Shown: piece by piece, positions 43,615-52,665 of the stretch
Position numbering within the stretch: the first letter of the stretch is position 1
Layout: each line of letters begins with the position of its first letter
NCBI RefSeq assembly: GCF_008805035.1
Contig: NZ_CP038018.1
Coordinates: 434,001 to 498,000, forward strand
DNA length: 64,000 nucleotides
DNA from: Eikenella exigua
Lineage (GTDB): Bacteria > Pseudomonadota > Gammaproteobacteria > Burkholderiales > Neisseriaceae
Direction of reading: 5' to 3'
Notes under the pieces: generated by a model
Told to the model about the DNA's origin: nothing
Seen by the model: the letters and a program-made list of their open reading frames with translations, nothing else
The model's database searches: none
Made by a program: the position numbers and the translations under genes

Positions 43615-44100
43615 ATGAACACATTCCACCTCTCCGGTTATCCGCGCATCGGCGCGAAGCGTGAGCTGAAATTTGCCGTTGAAGCCTTTTGGAAGGGTGT
43701 GAAATGCGAGGCTGAGATTTAAGCTGTAGCGGTCGACATTTATCGCATCAACTGGGCCACCCCCAAAGCTATTGATGCGGATTTACTGTGCATTCTGGGC
43801 GGTATTCCCTCTCGTTTCGGCTTCGACGCAGCCAAACTAACCCTGCCGGAATACTTCCAGCTGGCACGCGGCAACGCCACCCAGTTTGCCATGGAAATGA
43901 CCAAATGGTTCGACACCAACTACCACTTCATCGTGCCCGAATGGTCTGCCGACACTGAATTTAAGGTAAACGCCAAAAACCTGATTGCCCAAATCAAAGA
44001 AGCCAAAGCGCAAGGCCACGACATCAAGCCCACGCTGGTGGGCCCGGTTACGCTGGCTTGGCTGGGCAAGAAAAAAGAAGACTTCGGCTGCCGCGTAGCC

Positions 44101-44174
44101 AAACTGCTGCTGCCCAAACTGCTGCTGCCCAAACTGCTGCTGCCCAAACTGCTGCTGCCCAAACTGCTGCCTGC
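44101..44174 (+). repeat. 15-bp tandem repeat in metE
   Basis: Four perfect units of AAACTGCTGCTGCCC plus a partial fifth. It encodes repeats of KLLLP where normal MetE has a single such unit. Confidence 0.95.
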
Positions 44175-44572
44175 TTACGCACAACTCTTGCGCGAGCTGG
44201 CTGCCGAAGGCGTGGATTGGATTCAGATTGACGAGCCGATTTTGGCTGCCGAAGCTTCACAAGTGTGGCTGGACGCATTCGCCCCCGTGTATCAGGAGCT
44301 GGCCAACACCGGTGTGCGCATCGTTATCGGTACTTATTTCGCTTCCGTGGCCGAACACTTAAACCTGCTGAAATCCCTGCCCGTACACGGCGTGCACATC
44401 GACTGCGTGCGCGCACCAGAGCAGCTCTCCGTGTTTGCCGACGGCTGGCCGGACAACCGCGTACTGTCTGTCGGCCTGATTGACGGCCGCAACGTATGGC
44501 GCGCTAACCTGAACAAGGTAATCGACACGCTCGAGCCCGTGAAAGCCAAATTCGGCAACAACTTGTGGATTG

Positions 44573-44582
44573 CCCCCCCCCC
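44573..44582 (+). repeat. C10 homopolymer at the metE frameshift
   Basis: Ten consecutive C. Eight or eleven would restore the reading frame; eight gives the family-like IAPPYSLLH. Confidence 0.9.
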
Positions 44583-45987
44583 TACTCGCTGCTGCACAGC
44601 CCGCAAGACTTGGCCGTGGAAGAAAAACTGGACGGCAAAATCAAATCTTGGATGGCCTTTGCCGCACAGAAACTGGTGGAATTGGGCGTGGTGAAACAGG
44701 CTTTGGCACATGGCAAAGCTGCTGTTCAGGCTGCCTTGGCTGAATCCGATGCCGCTGCCGCCGACCGCGCTACCAACAAGAAAATCCACAACGCAGCCGT
44801 GCAAAAACGCGTGGCCGACCTGCCTAAAGGTGCCGACCAACGTAAATCACCGTTTGCCCAGCGCATTAAGGCACAGCAGAAATGGATGAAACTGCCCGTG
44901 CTGCCCACCACCACCATCGGCTCCTTCCCACAAACCACCGAAATCCGCCAAGCGCGCCGCGTTTAAGAAAGGCGAGCTCCCCGCTGCTGACTACGATGCC
45001 GCGATGAAGAAAGAAATCGCCTACTGCGTGGAAATCCAAGAAAAATTGGAGCTGGATGTGCCCGTACACGGCGAAGCCGAGCGCAACGACATGGTGGAAT
45101 ACTTCGGCGAACAGCTGGCCGGCTACTGCTTCAGCCAGTTCGGCTGGGTGCAGAGCTACGGCAGCCGCTGCGTGAAACCGCCCATCATCTTCGGCGACGT
45201 GTCCCGCCCCAATCCGATGACCGTTTATTGGTCCACCTACGCGCAAAGCCTCACCAAACGCCCGATGAAAGGCATGCTCACCGGCCCGGTAACCATGTTT
45301 AAATGGTCGTTTGTGCGCGACGACGTGCCGCTGAGCGTAGTGGCCAAGCAAATCGCATTGGCGCTGAACGATGAAGTGCTGGATTTGGAAAAAGCCGGCA
45401 TCAAGGTGATCCAGATCGACGAGCCCGCCATCCGCGAAGCCATGCCGCTGAAAAAAGCACAGTGGGACGAATACCTGGCCTGGGCTTGCGAAGTCTTTCG
45501 CTTGAGCAGCACCGGCGCGGAAGACGGCACCCAAATCCACACCCATATGTGCTATTCCGGGTTCAACGACATCCTGCCCGCCATCGCCAGCATGGATGCA
45601 GACGTGATTACCATTGAAACTTCACGTTCCGACATAGAATTGCTCACCGCGTTCAGCGACTTCAAATACCCGAACGACATCGGCCCCGGCGTGTACGACA
45701 TCCACAGCCCGCGCGTACCCACTGAAGCCGAAGTGGAACGCCTGCTGCGCAAAGCCATGGAAGTGGTGCCCGTAGAGCGCCTGTGGGTCAACCCCGACTG
45801 CGGCCTGAAAACCCGCGGCTGGAAAGAAACCTTGGAACAGCTTGAAGTGATGATGGCGGTTACCAAAAAACTGCGTAAAGAATTGGCGGATAAAAACATT
45901 ACCCGCTAAACACTGAGGCAGTTGGAATAATAGGCTACCTGAAAATGAGCGACGCGAATTTCTGCGAAGCCAAAATTTTTGGATGCT

Positions 45988-46860
45988 TTAAAGATAATCG
46001 GCCAGATTGCCCAGTACGCTTTGCCAATCGCTGGGGGCTATGCCGAAGGCGGTGTGGATTTTGCGGCAGTCGAGGCGGGAGTCGGCGGGGCGGCGGGCAG
46101 GGGTGGGATAGTTGGCGGTGGTGATGGCGCGCAGTTCGGGCACGCGGGGCAGGATGCCTTGCTCGGCAGCGCGGCGGAAGATTTCGGCGGCAAAGCTGTG
46201 CCAGGTGGTGTAGGGGCTACCTGAAAAGTGGTAGAGGCCGTAGGGGCAGTTTTCGGTTTGGGTGCGCCCGGCGATGTGCAGCAGGGCGGCGGCGATGTGG
46301 CCGGCATAGGTGGGGGCGCCGCTTTGGTCGGCCACGACGCCTAGGCTGTCGCGTTCGCGGCCGAGGCGGAGCATGGTTTTCACGAAGTTGTGGCCGTGTT
46401 CGCCAAACACCCAGGCGGTGCGCAGGATGATGTGGCGCGGGCAGGCAGCCTGCACAGCTTGTTCGCCGGTCAGTTTGCTTCGGCCGTATATGGTTTGGGG
46501 ATCGGGGGCGTCAGTTTCGAGGTAGGGGCGATCGGTGCGGCCGTTGAAAACGTAGTCGGTGGAAATATGCAGGATGGCGGCGCCTGCGGCGTGGGCGGCG
46601 CGGGCGAGGTTTTCGGCCCCTTCGGCGTTGGCGGCATAGGCAGTGGCCGGCTCGCTTTCGGCTTTGTCCACGGCGGTGTAGGCGGCGGCGTTGATGATCA
46701 CGTCGGGCTGCTCGCGCTCAACGGCCTGCAATACGGCGGCACGGTTGGCGATGTCGAGCTCGCTGCGGTCGTAAGCAGCTACCTGAAAATTGTGGGCGGC
46801 GGCCTGCTGGATGAGGGCTTGGCCAACTTGGCCATGGTGGCCGGTGATGAGGAGTTTCAT
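45988..46860 (-). CDS. rfbD: dTDP-4-dehydrorhamnose reductase
   Basis: A 290-residue short-chain dehydrogenase. The Rossmann motif is GHHGQVG at residues 7-13, then INAAAYTAVDKAE, STDYVFNG and the catalytic Tyr-Lys pair in IYGRSKLTGEQ. It performs the last step of dTDP-L-rhamnose synthesis. It lies 23 bp downstream of the frameshifted rfbC. A near DUS at 46214 encodes HFSGSP. Confidence 0.93.
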   Translation of the reverse strand: MKLLITGHHGQVGQALIQQAAAHNFQVAAYDRSELDIANRAAVLQAVEREQPDVIINAAAYTAVDKAESEPATAYAANAEGAENLARAAHAAGAAILHISTDYVFNGRTDRPYLETDAPDPQTIYGRSKLTGEQAVQAACPRHIILRTAWVFGEHGHNFVKTMLRLGRERDSLGVVADQSGAPTYAGHIAAALLHIAGRTQTENCPYGLYHFSGSPYTTWHSFAAEIFRRAAEQGILPRVPELRAITTANYPTPARRPADSRLDCRKIHTAFGIAPSDWQSVLGNLADYL

Positions 46861-46883
46861 GGGGCTACCTGAAATTGGGATGT

Positions 46884-47428
46884 TTAATCAAACAATACGG
46901 CTTGGTTCAGCGGTTTGCCGGCGAGGTCTTTGGGCGAGAGCTTGGGCTCGCCTTGCAGCGGCCATTCGATGCCGACTGCGGGGTCGTTCCACAGCAGGGA
47001 GTGTTCGGCTTTGGGGTTGTAGTAGTCGGTGCATTTGTAAACGAATTCGGCCTCTTCACTCAATACATAGAAGCCGTGGGCGAAGCCTTCGGGCACCCAG
47101 GGCTGGTGTTTGTTTTCGGCGGAGAGGACGGCACCGGCCCATCGGCCAAAAGGGGGGGGGAATTGCTGCGCAGATCGACGGCCACGTCGAACACTTCGCC
47201 GGCAATCACGCGCACGAGTTTGCCTTGGGTGTTTTCGGTTTGGTAGTGCAGGCCGCGCAAAACGCCTTGGCCGGATTTGGAGTGGTTTTCCTGCACGAAG
47301 ATGCGCGGGGCGATGTGTTCGCGAAACCAGTTGTCGCGGAAGGTTTCCATAAAGAAGCCGCGCTCGTCGCCGTGGACTTGGGGCTGGAGGAGTTTGACTT
47401 CGGGGATGGCGGTGGGGAGGATGTTCAT
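46884..47428 (-). pseudogene. rfbC: dTDP-4-dehydrorhamnose 3,5-epimerase, out of frame at a C9 tract
   Basis: The first frame encodes the N-terminal two thirds (PEVKLLQPQVHGDERGFFME ... VLRGLHYQTENTQGKLVRV ... VDLRSNS). At the nine-C tract (G on the plus strand, 47152-47160) the frame shifts. PFGRWAGAVLSAENKH and the C-terminal part (MPEGFAHGFYVLSEEAEF ... QAVLFD) continue in another frame. Seven or ten C would restore a normal protein of about 180 residues. This could be a phase-variable switch of rhamnose synthesis, true decay, or a homopolymer sequencing error. Confidence 0.85.
47152..47160 (-). repeat. C9 homopolymer at the rfbC frameshift
   Basis: Nine C on the coding strand, exactly where the two rfbC frames meet. 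Confidence 0.9.
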
Positions 47429-47469
47429 GATGGGGTACTTTGGTAGTTGGTGGTTTCAGGTAGCCTGGG

Positions 47470-47622
47470 TTATTTCCTGTGGTTGAGCTGGCTCAGCACT
47501 TGGGTGTTGCTGTAGAAGCTGATGGGTTTGCCTTCGGTGTTGGTGAGGCGGAAATGTGTCCAGCCGTTGTTTTAAGTTTGGGCGGTAGCGGGCATGGTGG
47601 CAAGGAGTAGGGCTTGGCACAT
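47470..47622 (-). pseudogene. Short broken secreted-protein gene
   Basis: The frame reads MCQALLLATMPATAQT, a TAA (47572-47574), then NNGWTHFRLTNTEGKPISFY and SNTQVLSQLNHRK before a second stop. It looks like a signal peptide tail plus a small mature protein interrupted by one nonsense change. A near DUS lies at its 5' edge and an exact DUS just beyond its 3' end. I do not recognise the family. Confidence 0.45.
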
Positions 47623-47641
47623 GGGGCTACCTGAAAAGGGG

Positions 47642-48079
47642 TTACGGATGTTCGCTACGCCGGTTGCGGATGTCTTCCATTTCTTGCAGCAGGTGCATAT
47701 AGCGGGGGTAGAGCGGTGCGATGCGGGCGCGGTTGTCAGGCGTACAGAATTGTTGCAGGCGCTCAGGGCTGCGCATGATGGCTTCGTAGTGCTTGGTTAA
47801 GTCGGAGAGTTCTTGGCGTTGCTCTGGAGTAAGGGCGCAGCGGTTGAATTCTTCATTGTCGGATTTGCTGTTGAGCTTGCCAATAGCATACCAGCCGATC
47901 ATGGCTTGGCGGCGGATTTGTTCGGTGTCGCCTTTTTCGCAGTAGCGGCTGTCTACAAACATTTCCATGCTGTCGATAACGGCTTGTTTGCATTCGGCCG
48001 GGCTCATGGGGCGGATAAAAGAGATGTCGGCGCGGGCCAGAGGGGCGGCGAGCAGGAAGATAAGGAGGATTGGTTTCAT
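47642..48079 (-). CDS. Small secreted protein, paralogue of the one at 27934-28287
   Basis: A 145-residue protein with a signal peptide (ILLIFLLAAPLARA). The mature part has CKQAVIDSMEMF with a second Cys 17 residues after the first, matching the C-[RK]-Q-x3-D-S pattern of the gene at 27934. Two more Cys follow (NRCALTPEQ, QQFCTPDN). It lies 20 bp downstream of rfbA on the same strand. Function unknown; a glycan role is suggested only by position. Confidence 0.65.
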   Translation of the reverse strand: MKPILLIFLLAAPLARADISFIRPMSPAECKQAVIDSMEMFVDSRYCEKGDTEQIRRQAMIGWYAIGKLNSKSDNEEFNRCALTPEQRQELSDLTKHYEAIMRSPERLQQFCTPDNRARIAPLYPRYMHLLQEMEDIRNRRSEHP

Positions 48080-48099
48080 GATTGGTAAGCAGAGTGAGG

Positions 48100-48966
48100 T
48101 TATTTTTCTAGCAGCCGCAGCAGGTATTGGCCGTATTGGTTTTTGGCCATGGGTTTGGCCAAACCGGCTAATTGTTCGTTGGAAAGCCAGCCGTTGCGCC
48201 AGGCAATTTCTTCGAGGCAGGCTACCTGAAGGGCTTGCACGTTTTGGATGGTGCGCACAAATGAGGCGGCTTCGTGCAGGCTTTCGTGTGTGCCGGTATC
48301 GAGCCAGGCAAAGCCGCGGCCGAGCAGTTGCACGGAAAGGCTGCCATCTTCGAGATAGAGTTGGTTGAGGTCGGAAATTTCGAGTTCACCGCGTGCGGAT
48401 GGCTTGATTTGTTTGGCGAATTCGACCACGCGTTTGTCGTAGAAATAGAGGCCGGTTACTGCCCAGTTGGATTTGGGTTGTGCGGGTTTTTCTTCGATAG
48501 ATAGGGCTTTGAGGTGCTGGTCGAATTCGACCACGCCAAAGCGCTCGGGGTCTTTCACTTGGTAGGCGAATACCGTGGCGCCGTGGGTTTGGGCGGCGGC
48601 TTGCTGCAGGGTTTGGGTGAAGGATTGGCCGTAGAAGATATTGTCGCCCAATACGAGACAGACGTTGTCGCTGCCGATAAATTCTTCGCCAATGATGAAG
48701 GCTTGGGCAAGGCCGTCTGGGCTGGGTTGTACGGCGTATTGCAGGCGGATGCCGAAGTCGCTGCCGTTGCCAAGCAGGCGGCGGAAGGTGGCGTTGTCTT
48801 CGGGGGTGGTGATGATGAGGATGTCGCGGATGCCGGCGAGCATTAACACCGATAGGGGGTAGTAAATCATCGGTTTGTCGTATACGGGCATGAGTTGTTT
48901 GGATATGTCGCGCGTGATGGGATACAACCGTGTGCCGGAACCTCCGGCGAGGATGATGCCTTTCAT
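48100..48966 (-). CDS. rfbA: Glucose-1-phosphate thymidylyltransferase
   Basis: A 288-residue nucleotidyltransferase. The N-terminus MKGIILAGGSGTRLYPITRD is the signature, with DKPMIYYPLS and VLGDNIFYG following. It makes dTDP-glucose from glucose 1-phosphate and dTTP, the first step toward dTDP-rhamnose. An in-frame DUS at 48219-48230 encodes part of VQALQVACLEE. Confidence 0.95.
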   Translation of the reverse strand: MKGIILAGGSGTRLYPITRDISKQLMPVYDKPMIYYPLSVLMLAGIRDILIITTPEDNATFRRLLGNGSDFGIRLQYAVQPSPDGLAQAFIIGEEFIGSDNVCLVLGDNIFYGQSFTQTLQQAAAQTHGATVFAYQVKDPERFGVVEFDQHLKALSIEEKPAQPKSNWAVTGLYFYDKRVVEFAKQIKPSARGELEISDLNQLYLEDGSLSVQLLGRGFAWLDTGTHESLHEAASFVRTIQNVQALQVACLEEIAWRNGWLSNEQLAGLAKPMAKNQYGQYLLRLLEK

Positions 48967-49003
48967 GCTTTAACCTAGCCTGTTGTCTATTTAGTTAATA
49001 TGT

Positions 49004-49378
49004 TTACTCTGCACCCAGCAGTTTGCCGTTGTAGCGGCCGAAGAATTCGCTGATTTCAAAGAATACTTCTTTGCGCTCACCATGAGGGCCGACTACGCTG
49101 ATGCGGTCGTAAATGCCGTTTTGGCTTTGAATCAGGGCTTGGCCAATTTTACGGTAGCCTGGCATGTTTTGGGCAATCCAGCGATTTTCGGCGGCAATGC
49201 CGCGCGGGGTGTCGTTTTCGTGGATAACCACAGCGCGCTCTTGGCTGCTGCCGTCGGCGCGTTGCTGCTGCTGGGTGGCAGCGGGTGCGCGGTGGGGGTG
49301 GGTTTTGGCTTCCACATTGCCGGATAGAGCGAGGCCGAGGGCAAGGAAGCTGAGCAGTATGCTATTACGGATGCTCAA
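49004..49378 (-). CDS. Secreted protein of unknown function between rfbA and rfbB
   Basis: A 124-residue protein. A TTG start at 49378 is favoured because GGAG lies 7 bp upstream and the signal peptide (ILLSFLALGLALSGNVEA) then begins at once; a longer frame would overlap rfbB. After a Gln-rich stretch the mature part has GIAAENRWIAQNMPGYRKIG and EVFFEISEFFG. I do not recognise the family. It sits inside the rhamnose gene order without obvious biosynthetic motifs. Confidence 0.6.
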   Translation of the reverse strand: MSIRNSILLSFLALGLALSGNVEAKTHPHRAPAATQQQQRADGSSQERAVVIHENDTPRGIAAENRWIAQNMPGYRKIGQALIQSQNGIYDRISVVGPHGERKEVFFEISEFFGRYNGKLLGAE

Positions 49379-49391
49379 TAGGATCTCCGAA

Positions 49392-50462
49392 TTATGGGGT
49401 TGATAAGTGGCCAAGCCGCTCTAAACGGTAACGACCATCGAGGATGCGTTGCCACCAAATTTTGTTATCCAGGTACCATTGTACGGTTTTGCGCATACCG
49501 GATTCAAAGGTTTCCTGTGGCTGCCAGCTCAGCTCGCGGCCGATTTTGGCGGCATCGATGGCATAGCGCAGGTCATGGCCTGGGCGGTCGGGCACAAAGG
49601 TAATTAGGTCGGTATAACGCGACACGCCAACGGGTTTTTCGGGCGCCAGTTCTTCCAGTAAGGTACAGATAGTTTGTACTACTTCGAGATTGGTTTTCTC
49701 GTTGTGGCCGCCGATATTGTAGCTCTCGCCGATTTTGCCTTGGGTAATGACTTGATACAGCGCGCGGGCATGGTCTTCCACAAAGAGCCAATCGCGGATT
49801 TGCTGTCCGTTGCCGTAAACAGGCAATGGTTTACCGGCTAGGGCATTCAGAATCATCAGCGGAATGAGTTTTTCAGGGAAGTGGTAGGGGCCGTAGTTGT
49901 TGGAACAGTTGGTGATGATGGTGGGCAGGCCGTAGGTGCGCTGCCAGGCGCGTACAAGATGGTCGCTGGAGGCTTTGCTGGCGGAATAGGGGCTAGACGG
50001 GGCGTAGGGCGTGGTTTCGGTGAATAGATTATCCGTGCCATGCAGGTCGCCATACACCTCATCGGTGGAGATATGATGGAAACGGAATACTGAGCGACGG
50101 TTTTCAGGTAGCCTTTGCCAATAGGCACGGGCAGCTTCAAGCAGGTTAAAGGTGCCGACAATATTGGTTTGGATAAATTCACCAGCACTGTCTATGCTCC
50201 TATCCACATGGCTTTCTGCTGCCAGGTGCATCACCGCGTCGGGCTGATATTGGGCAAATACGTGGTCGAGCTCGGTACGGTTGCAAATATCAATTTGCTC
50301 AAAGGTATAACGGGGGCTACCTGAAACTTCTGCCAAGGATTCGAGGTTGCCTGCGTAGGTGAGCTTGTCGAGGTTGATAACAGAATCTCGAGTGTGACGG
50401 ATGATATGGCGGATAACTGCCGAGCCGATAAAGCCGGCACCGCCGGTGATGAGGAGGTGCAT
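49392..50462 (-). CDS. rfbB: dTDP-glucose 4,6-dehydratase
   Basis: A 356-residue extended short-chain dehydrogenase. The NAD motif is GGAGFIGSA, then MHLAAESHVDRSI, STDEVYGDL and the Tyr-Lys pair in YSASKASSDHL. It converts dTDP-glucose to the 4-keto-6-deoxy sugar. Exact DUS at 50103-50114 and a near copy at about 50313 lie in the frame. Confidence 0.95.
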   Translation of the reverse strand: MHLLITGGAGFIGSAVIRHIIRHTRDSVINLDKLTYAGNLESLAEVSGSPRYTFEQIDICNRTELDHVFAQYQPDAVMHLAAESHVDRSIDSAGEFIQTNIVGTFNLLEAARAYWQRLPENRRSVFRFHHISTDEVYGDLHGTDNLFTETTPYAPSSPYSASKASSDHLVRAWQRTYGLPTIITNCSNNYGPYHFPEKLIPLMILNALAGKPLPVYGNGQQIRDWLFVEDHARALYQVITQGKIGESYNIGGHNEKTNLEVVQTICTLLEELAPEKPVGVSRYTDLITFVPDRPGHDLRYAIDAAKIGRELSWQPQETFESGMRKTVQWYLDNKIWWQRILDGRYRLERLGHLSTP

Positions 50463-50483
50463 AAAGCAGATACCTGGAGTGTT

Positions 50484-51545
50484 CTAACTATGTTCCAGCG
50501 CTTCCAGCATGGCATAGAGCTTGGTTATATGATACTCGAGAGTAGGATTGTAAGTTAAAGCTGCTAGTGGGTTGTCGATTTTATGTCGGCCTTGCTGTTT
50601 AAGAGCAACAGCTTGGCGAATAGCTTGATCCAAACTGTGCTTATCTTCCCGCGAGAAGAAGAAGCCTGCCTCGTTATTCATAACTTCGCAGCATGCTATA
50701 TTTTCCGATAAAACAACTCGAGTGCCACATAACACTGATTCCACGCCCACTAAGCCGAAAGGCTCATATAGCGAGGCCATGATGGTGTAATCAGCGGCGC
50801 GGTAAAGATCTGGCATATTTTTGCAAAAGCCTAACTCCTGCACGTTTGCAATCGGATAAGGAAGCGGTGACCCGGCAACGGCAAGCCGGATGGGCAAGGT
50901 AGTGGTTTTAAAATAATCTGCCAATAAATCTAATCCTTTGCGTTTATGGCCTGTGGACGGGAATAGGAAAATAACGTCCTCATCTTTCCACCCATATTGT
51001 TGCCGGATAGAGGCAATTCCTTCTGAATGGCGGATGAAGCGGCTTGTATCGGCAGGCGGGTGGATTGTTTGGATTTTTTGTGCCGGAATATTATATAGAT
51101 TAATCAGCTCCTGACGCATCATTTCTGAGTGCGCCATAATGGATTTTGCAGTGGTATAATTGGTACGATTCCGATATACAGCCAATTTGTCAATCAAGTT
51201 TGGCGATTGCTCCATGGCTTTCAGGTAGCCTAAATGAGTCCCACCACAAATATAAATATCGGCATAATCAGAAGGGTTGCAGGCAATCAGATATTCATCA
51301 GTGTGATGAATTTTATTTAGCTGTCTGGTAAAGAAAAATGGCCGCAGTTTTTTCAGAGTATGTTTTTGATTAATTAATACCGGTTGAATTTTGGAGTATT
51401 CCGGTAAGCTATGATCAAATTTCGAGGCATAAACCGTAACTTTTTTTCCATCATTTGAAAGCTGCTTTGCCAAATCAATCGTATAACTTTCTATTCCACC
51501 ACCAGTGGCGAATTTGTGGGTACTTAATGCGATGGGTTTATGCAT
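50484..51545 (-). CDS. Glycosyltransferase family 4
   Basis: A 353-residue GT-B enzyme. It opens with HKFATGGGIESYTIDLAKQL, has the hinge FLFPSTGHKRKGLDLLADYF and the donor-site motif EPFGLVGVE. It probably adds a sugar to a surface glycan; donor and acceptor cannot be read from sequence. It overlaps the upstream GT9 gene by eight bases, so they are an operon. An exact DUS at 51220-51231 encodes LGYLKA. Confidence 0.85.
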   Translation of the reverse strand: MHKPIALSTHKFATGGGIESYTIDLAKQLSNDGKKVTVYASKFDHSLPEYSKIQPVLINQKHTLKKLRPFFFTRQLNKIHHTDEYLIACNPSDYADIYICGGTHLGYLKAMEQSPNLIDKLAVYRNRTNYTTAKSIMAHSEMMRQELINLYNIPAQKIQTIHPPADTSRFIRHSEGIASIRQQYGWKDEDVIFLFPSTGHKRKGLDLLADYFKTTTLPIRLAVAGSPLPYPIANVQELGFCKNMPDLYRAADYTIMASLYEPFGLVGVESVLCGTRVVLSENIACCEVMNNEAGFFFSREDKHSLDQAIRQAVALKQQGRHKIDNPLAALTYNPTLEYHITKLYAMLEALEHS

Positions 51546-52644
51546 TTTGTTGCTCCAAAATGGTGGTGATTTGTTGGTTTAACCAGTTTGCAGCTTTTGC
51601 AATAGGGAAATCTCCACGATGTTGCCAGCTAATTTCCTCACTTTCTGAAAAACATTCCTCAGAGTGGGAAACTGCCATAAAATGGGGAACATCTTTGTGA
51701 TGCAGTGGGCCCCATGTATTTATATTATGGTCAACATAAAAACTTAGAAGAGGTTTTTTCAGGGCACACGCTAAATGCACGGTGCCACTATCTACCCCAA
51801 TAACAATATCAGATGATGCTGTTAGCGCAATATATTCTTCTAGTGAGGTCTTTGGAGCAAGTGATAAATCAATGTCAGAAGTACATAATAGTTTTAATTT
51901 TTTAAAATATTCTTCTGAGTTTTTAGTGTTGCATACAATAAATTTAGCTTGGCTAAAATAATTTTTATTGAACAAGTTCAGTAACTCTGATAACTCTTTT
52001 TCTGGCAAGCATTTAAAAGGAACGCTACCCTGCGGTGCTAAAAATATACGAATCTTCTTTTCGGTATCACATTGCCAGAATTTCCCAGAAATTTGTTCAG
52101 TTAGATGGATTTTTAATTCTGGGATAGCCTCTGGGATAGAGAAGTATTGGGAGAAAGATGATGTATGTAAATGTCGAACTACGTGATCCTTTGGATTGTA
52201 GGGACAGTAAAAGTCATAGTTATGAACATTTTGCATAGAGTAATATTTACGTGCCCGTTTTTTAAAAATCATAATAGCACGAGGAGAAAGAATAGATGAA
52301 GCAGTAATGCTTCTACTATCCAGGCATTCACCAAAGTCTAGGAGTAAATCCCATTTTTTTCGCTGCCTAAGATAGTTGATAGGAGTTCTATCTATCGTTT
52401 TATCTATTAATGGAGAGTTGGAAAAAATATTTTTATTTCTATTAGTAACCAGTACGCCCAATTGGATATTTGAGTAAATGTTTTTTAATTGCTTGGCATA
52501 AGCTAGATTGATAATTGCATCGCCGACAGCATCCCCTAATGGGCGGATTAGGATGGATTTTATATTATTAAAATCAAATCCAATAGAGTGTCGCTTTTGA
52601 CCAAACAGTCGGATAATAATTTTTTTTGAAAATGGAATGTTCAT
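51538..52644 (-). CDS. Glycosyltransferase family 9 (heptosyltransferase-like), copy 1
   Basis: A 368-residue protein with SILIRPLGDAVGDAIINLAY at the start and IGVDSGTVHLACALKKPLL near the end, the GT9 landmarks. It is a close paralogue of the protein at 53907-54980: both share the DLLLDFGE/LLLDFRE region, SPRAIMIF/SPETTIIF, and the DSGTVHLACAL block. GT9 enzymes transfer heptose or other sugars to lipopolysaccharide core. The gene is AT-rich and has no DUS. Confidence 0.82.
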   Translation of the reverse strand: MNIPFSKKIIIRLFGQKRHSIGFDFNNIKSILIRPLGDAVGDAIINLAYAKQLKNIYSNIQLGVLVTNRNKNIFSNSPLIDKTIDRTPINYLRQRKKWDLLLDFGECLDSRSITASSILSPRAIMIFKKRARKYYSMQNVHNYDFYCPYNPKDHVVRHLHTSSFSQYFSIPEAIPELKIHLTEQISGKFWQCDTEKKIRIFLAPQGSVPFKCLPEKELSELLNLFNKNYFSQAKFIVCNTKNSEEYFKKLKLLCTSDIDLSLAPKTSLEEYIALTASSDIVIGVDSGTVHLACALKKPLLSFYVDHNINTWGPLHHKDVPHFMAVSHSEECFSESEEISWQHRGDFPIAKAANWLNQQITTILEQQNA

Positions 52645-52665
52645 AATGTTAATGGTAATGAATTA

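Larger units (their letters stand above)
43615..45909 (+). pseudogene. metE: Cobalamin-independent methionine synthase, multiply disrupted
   Basis: Full-length homology to MetE is broken by several lesions. Codon 36 is TAA (43720-43722, after CEAEI). A segment is missing before CILGGIPSRFGFD. A 15-bp unit is repeated four times at 44101-44160 (KLLLP repeats). A C10 tract at 44573-44582 puts the frame out after LWIAP. A loss of GC at about 44952-44958 changes QARAAFKKG to QARRV-stop. The C-terminal catalytic half (45004-45909) is intact with IQIDEPAIREA, THMCYSGFND and NPDCGLKTRGW. The enzyme should be inactive. Confidence 0.9.

Noticed and set aside
44101..44174. CRISPR-like array
   Set aside because: The units are contiguous 15-bp coding repeats without spacers; it is an expansion in metE. 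No CRISPR array or cas gene was seen anywhere in the window.
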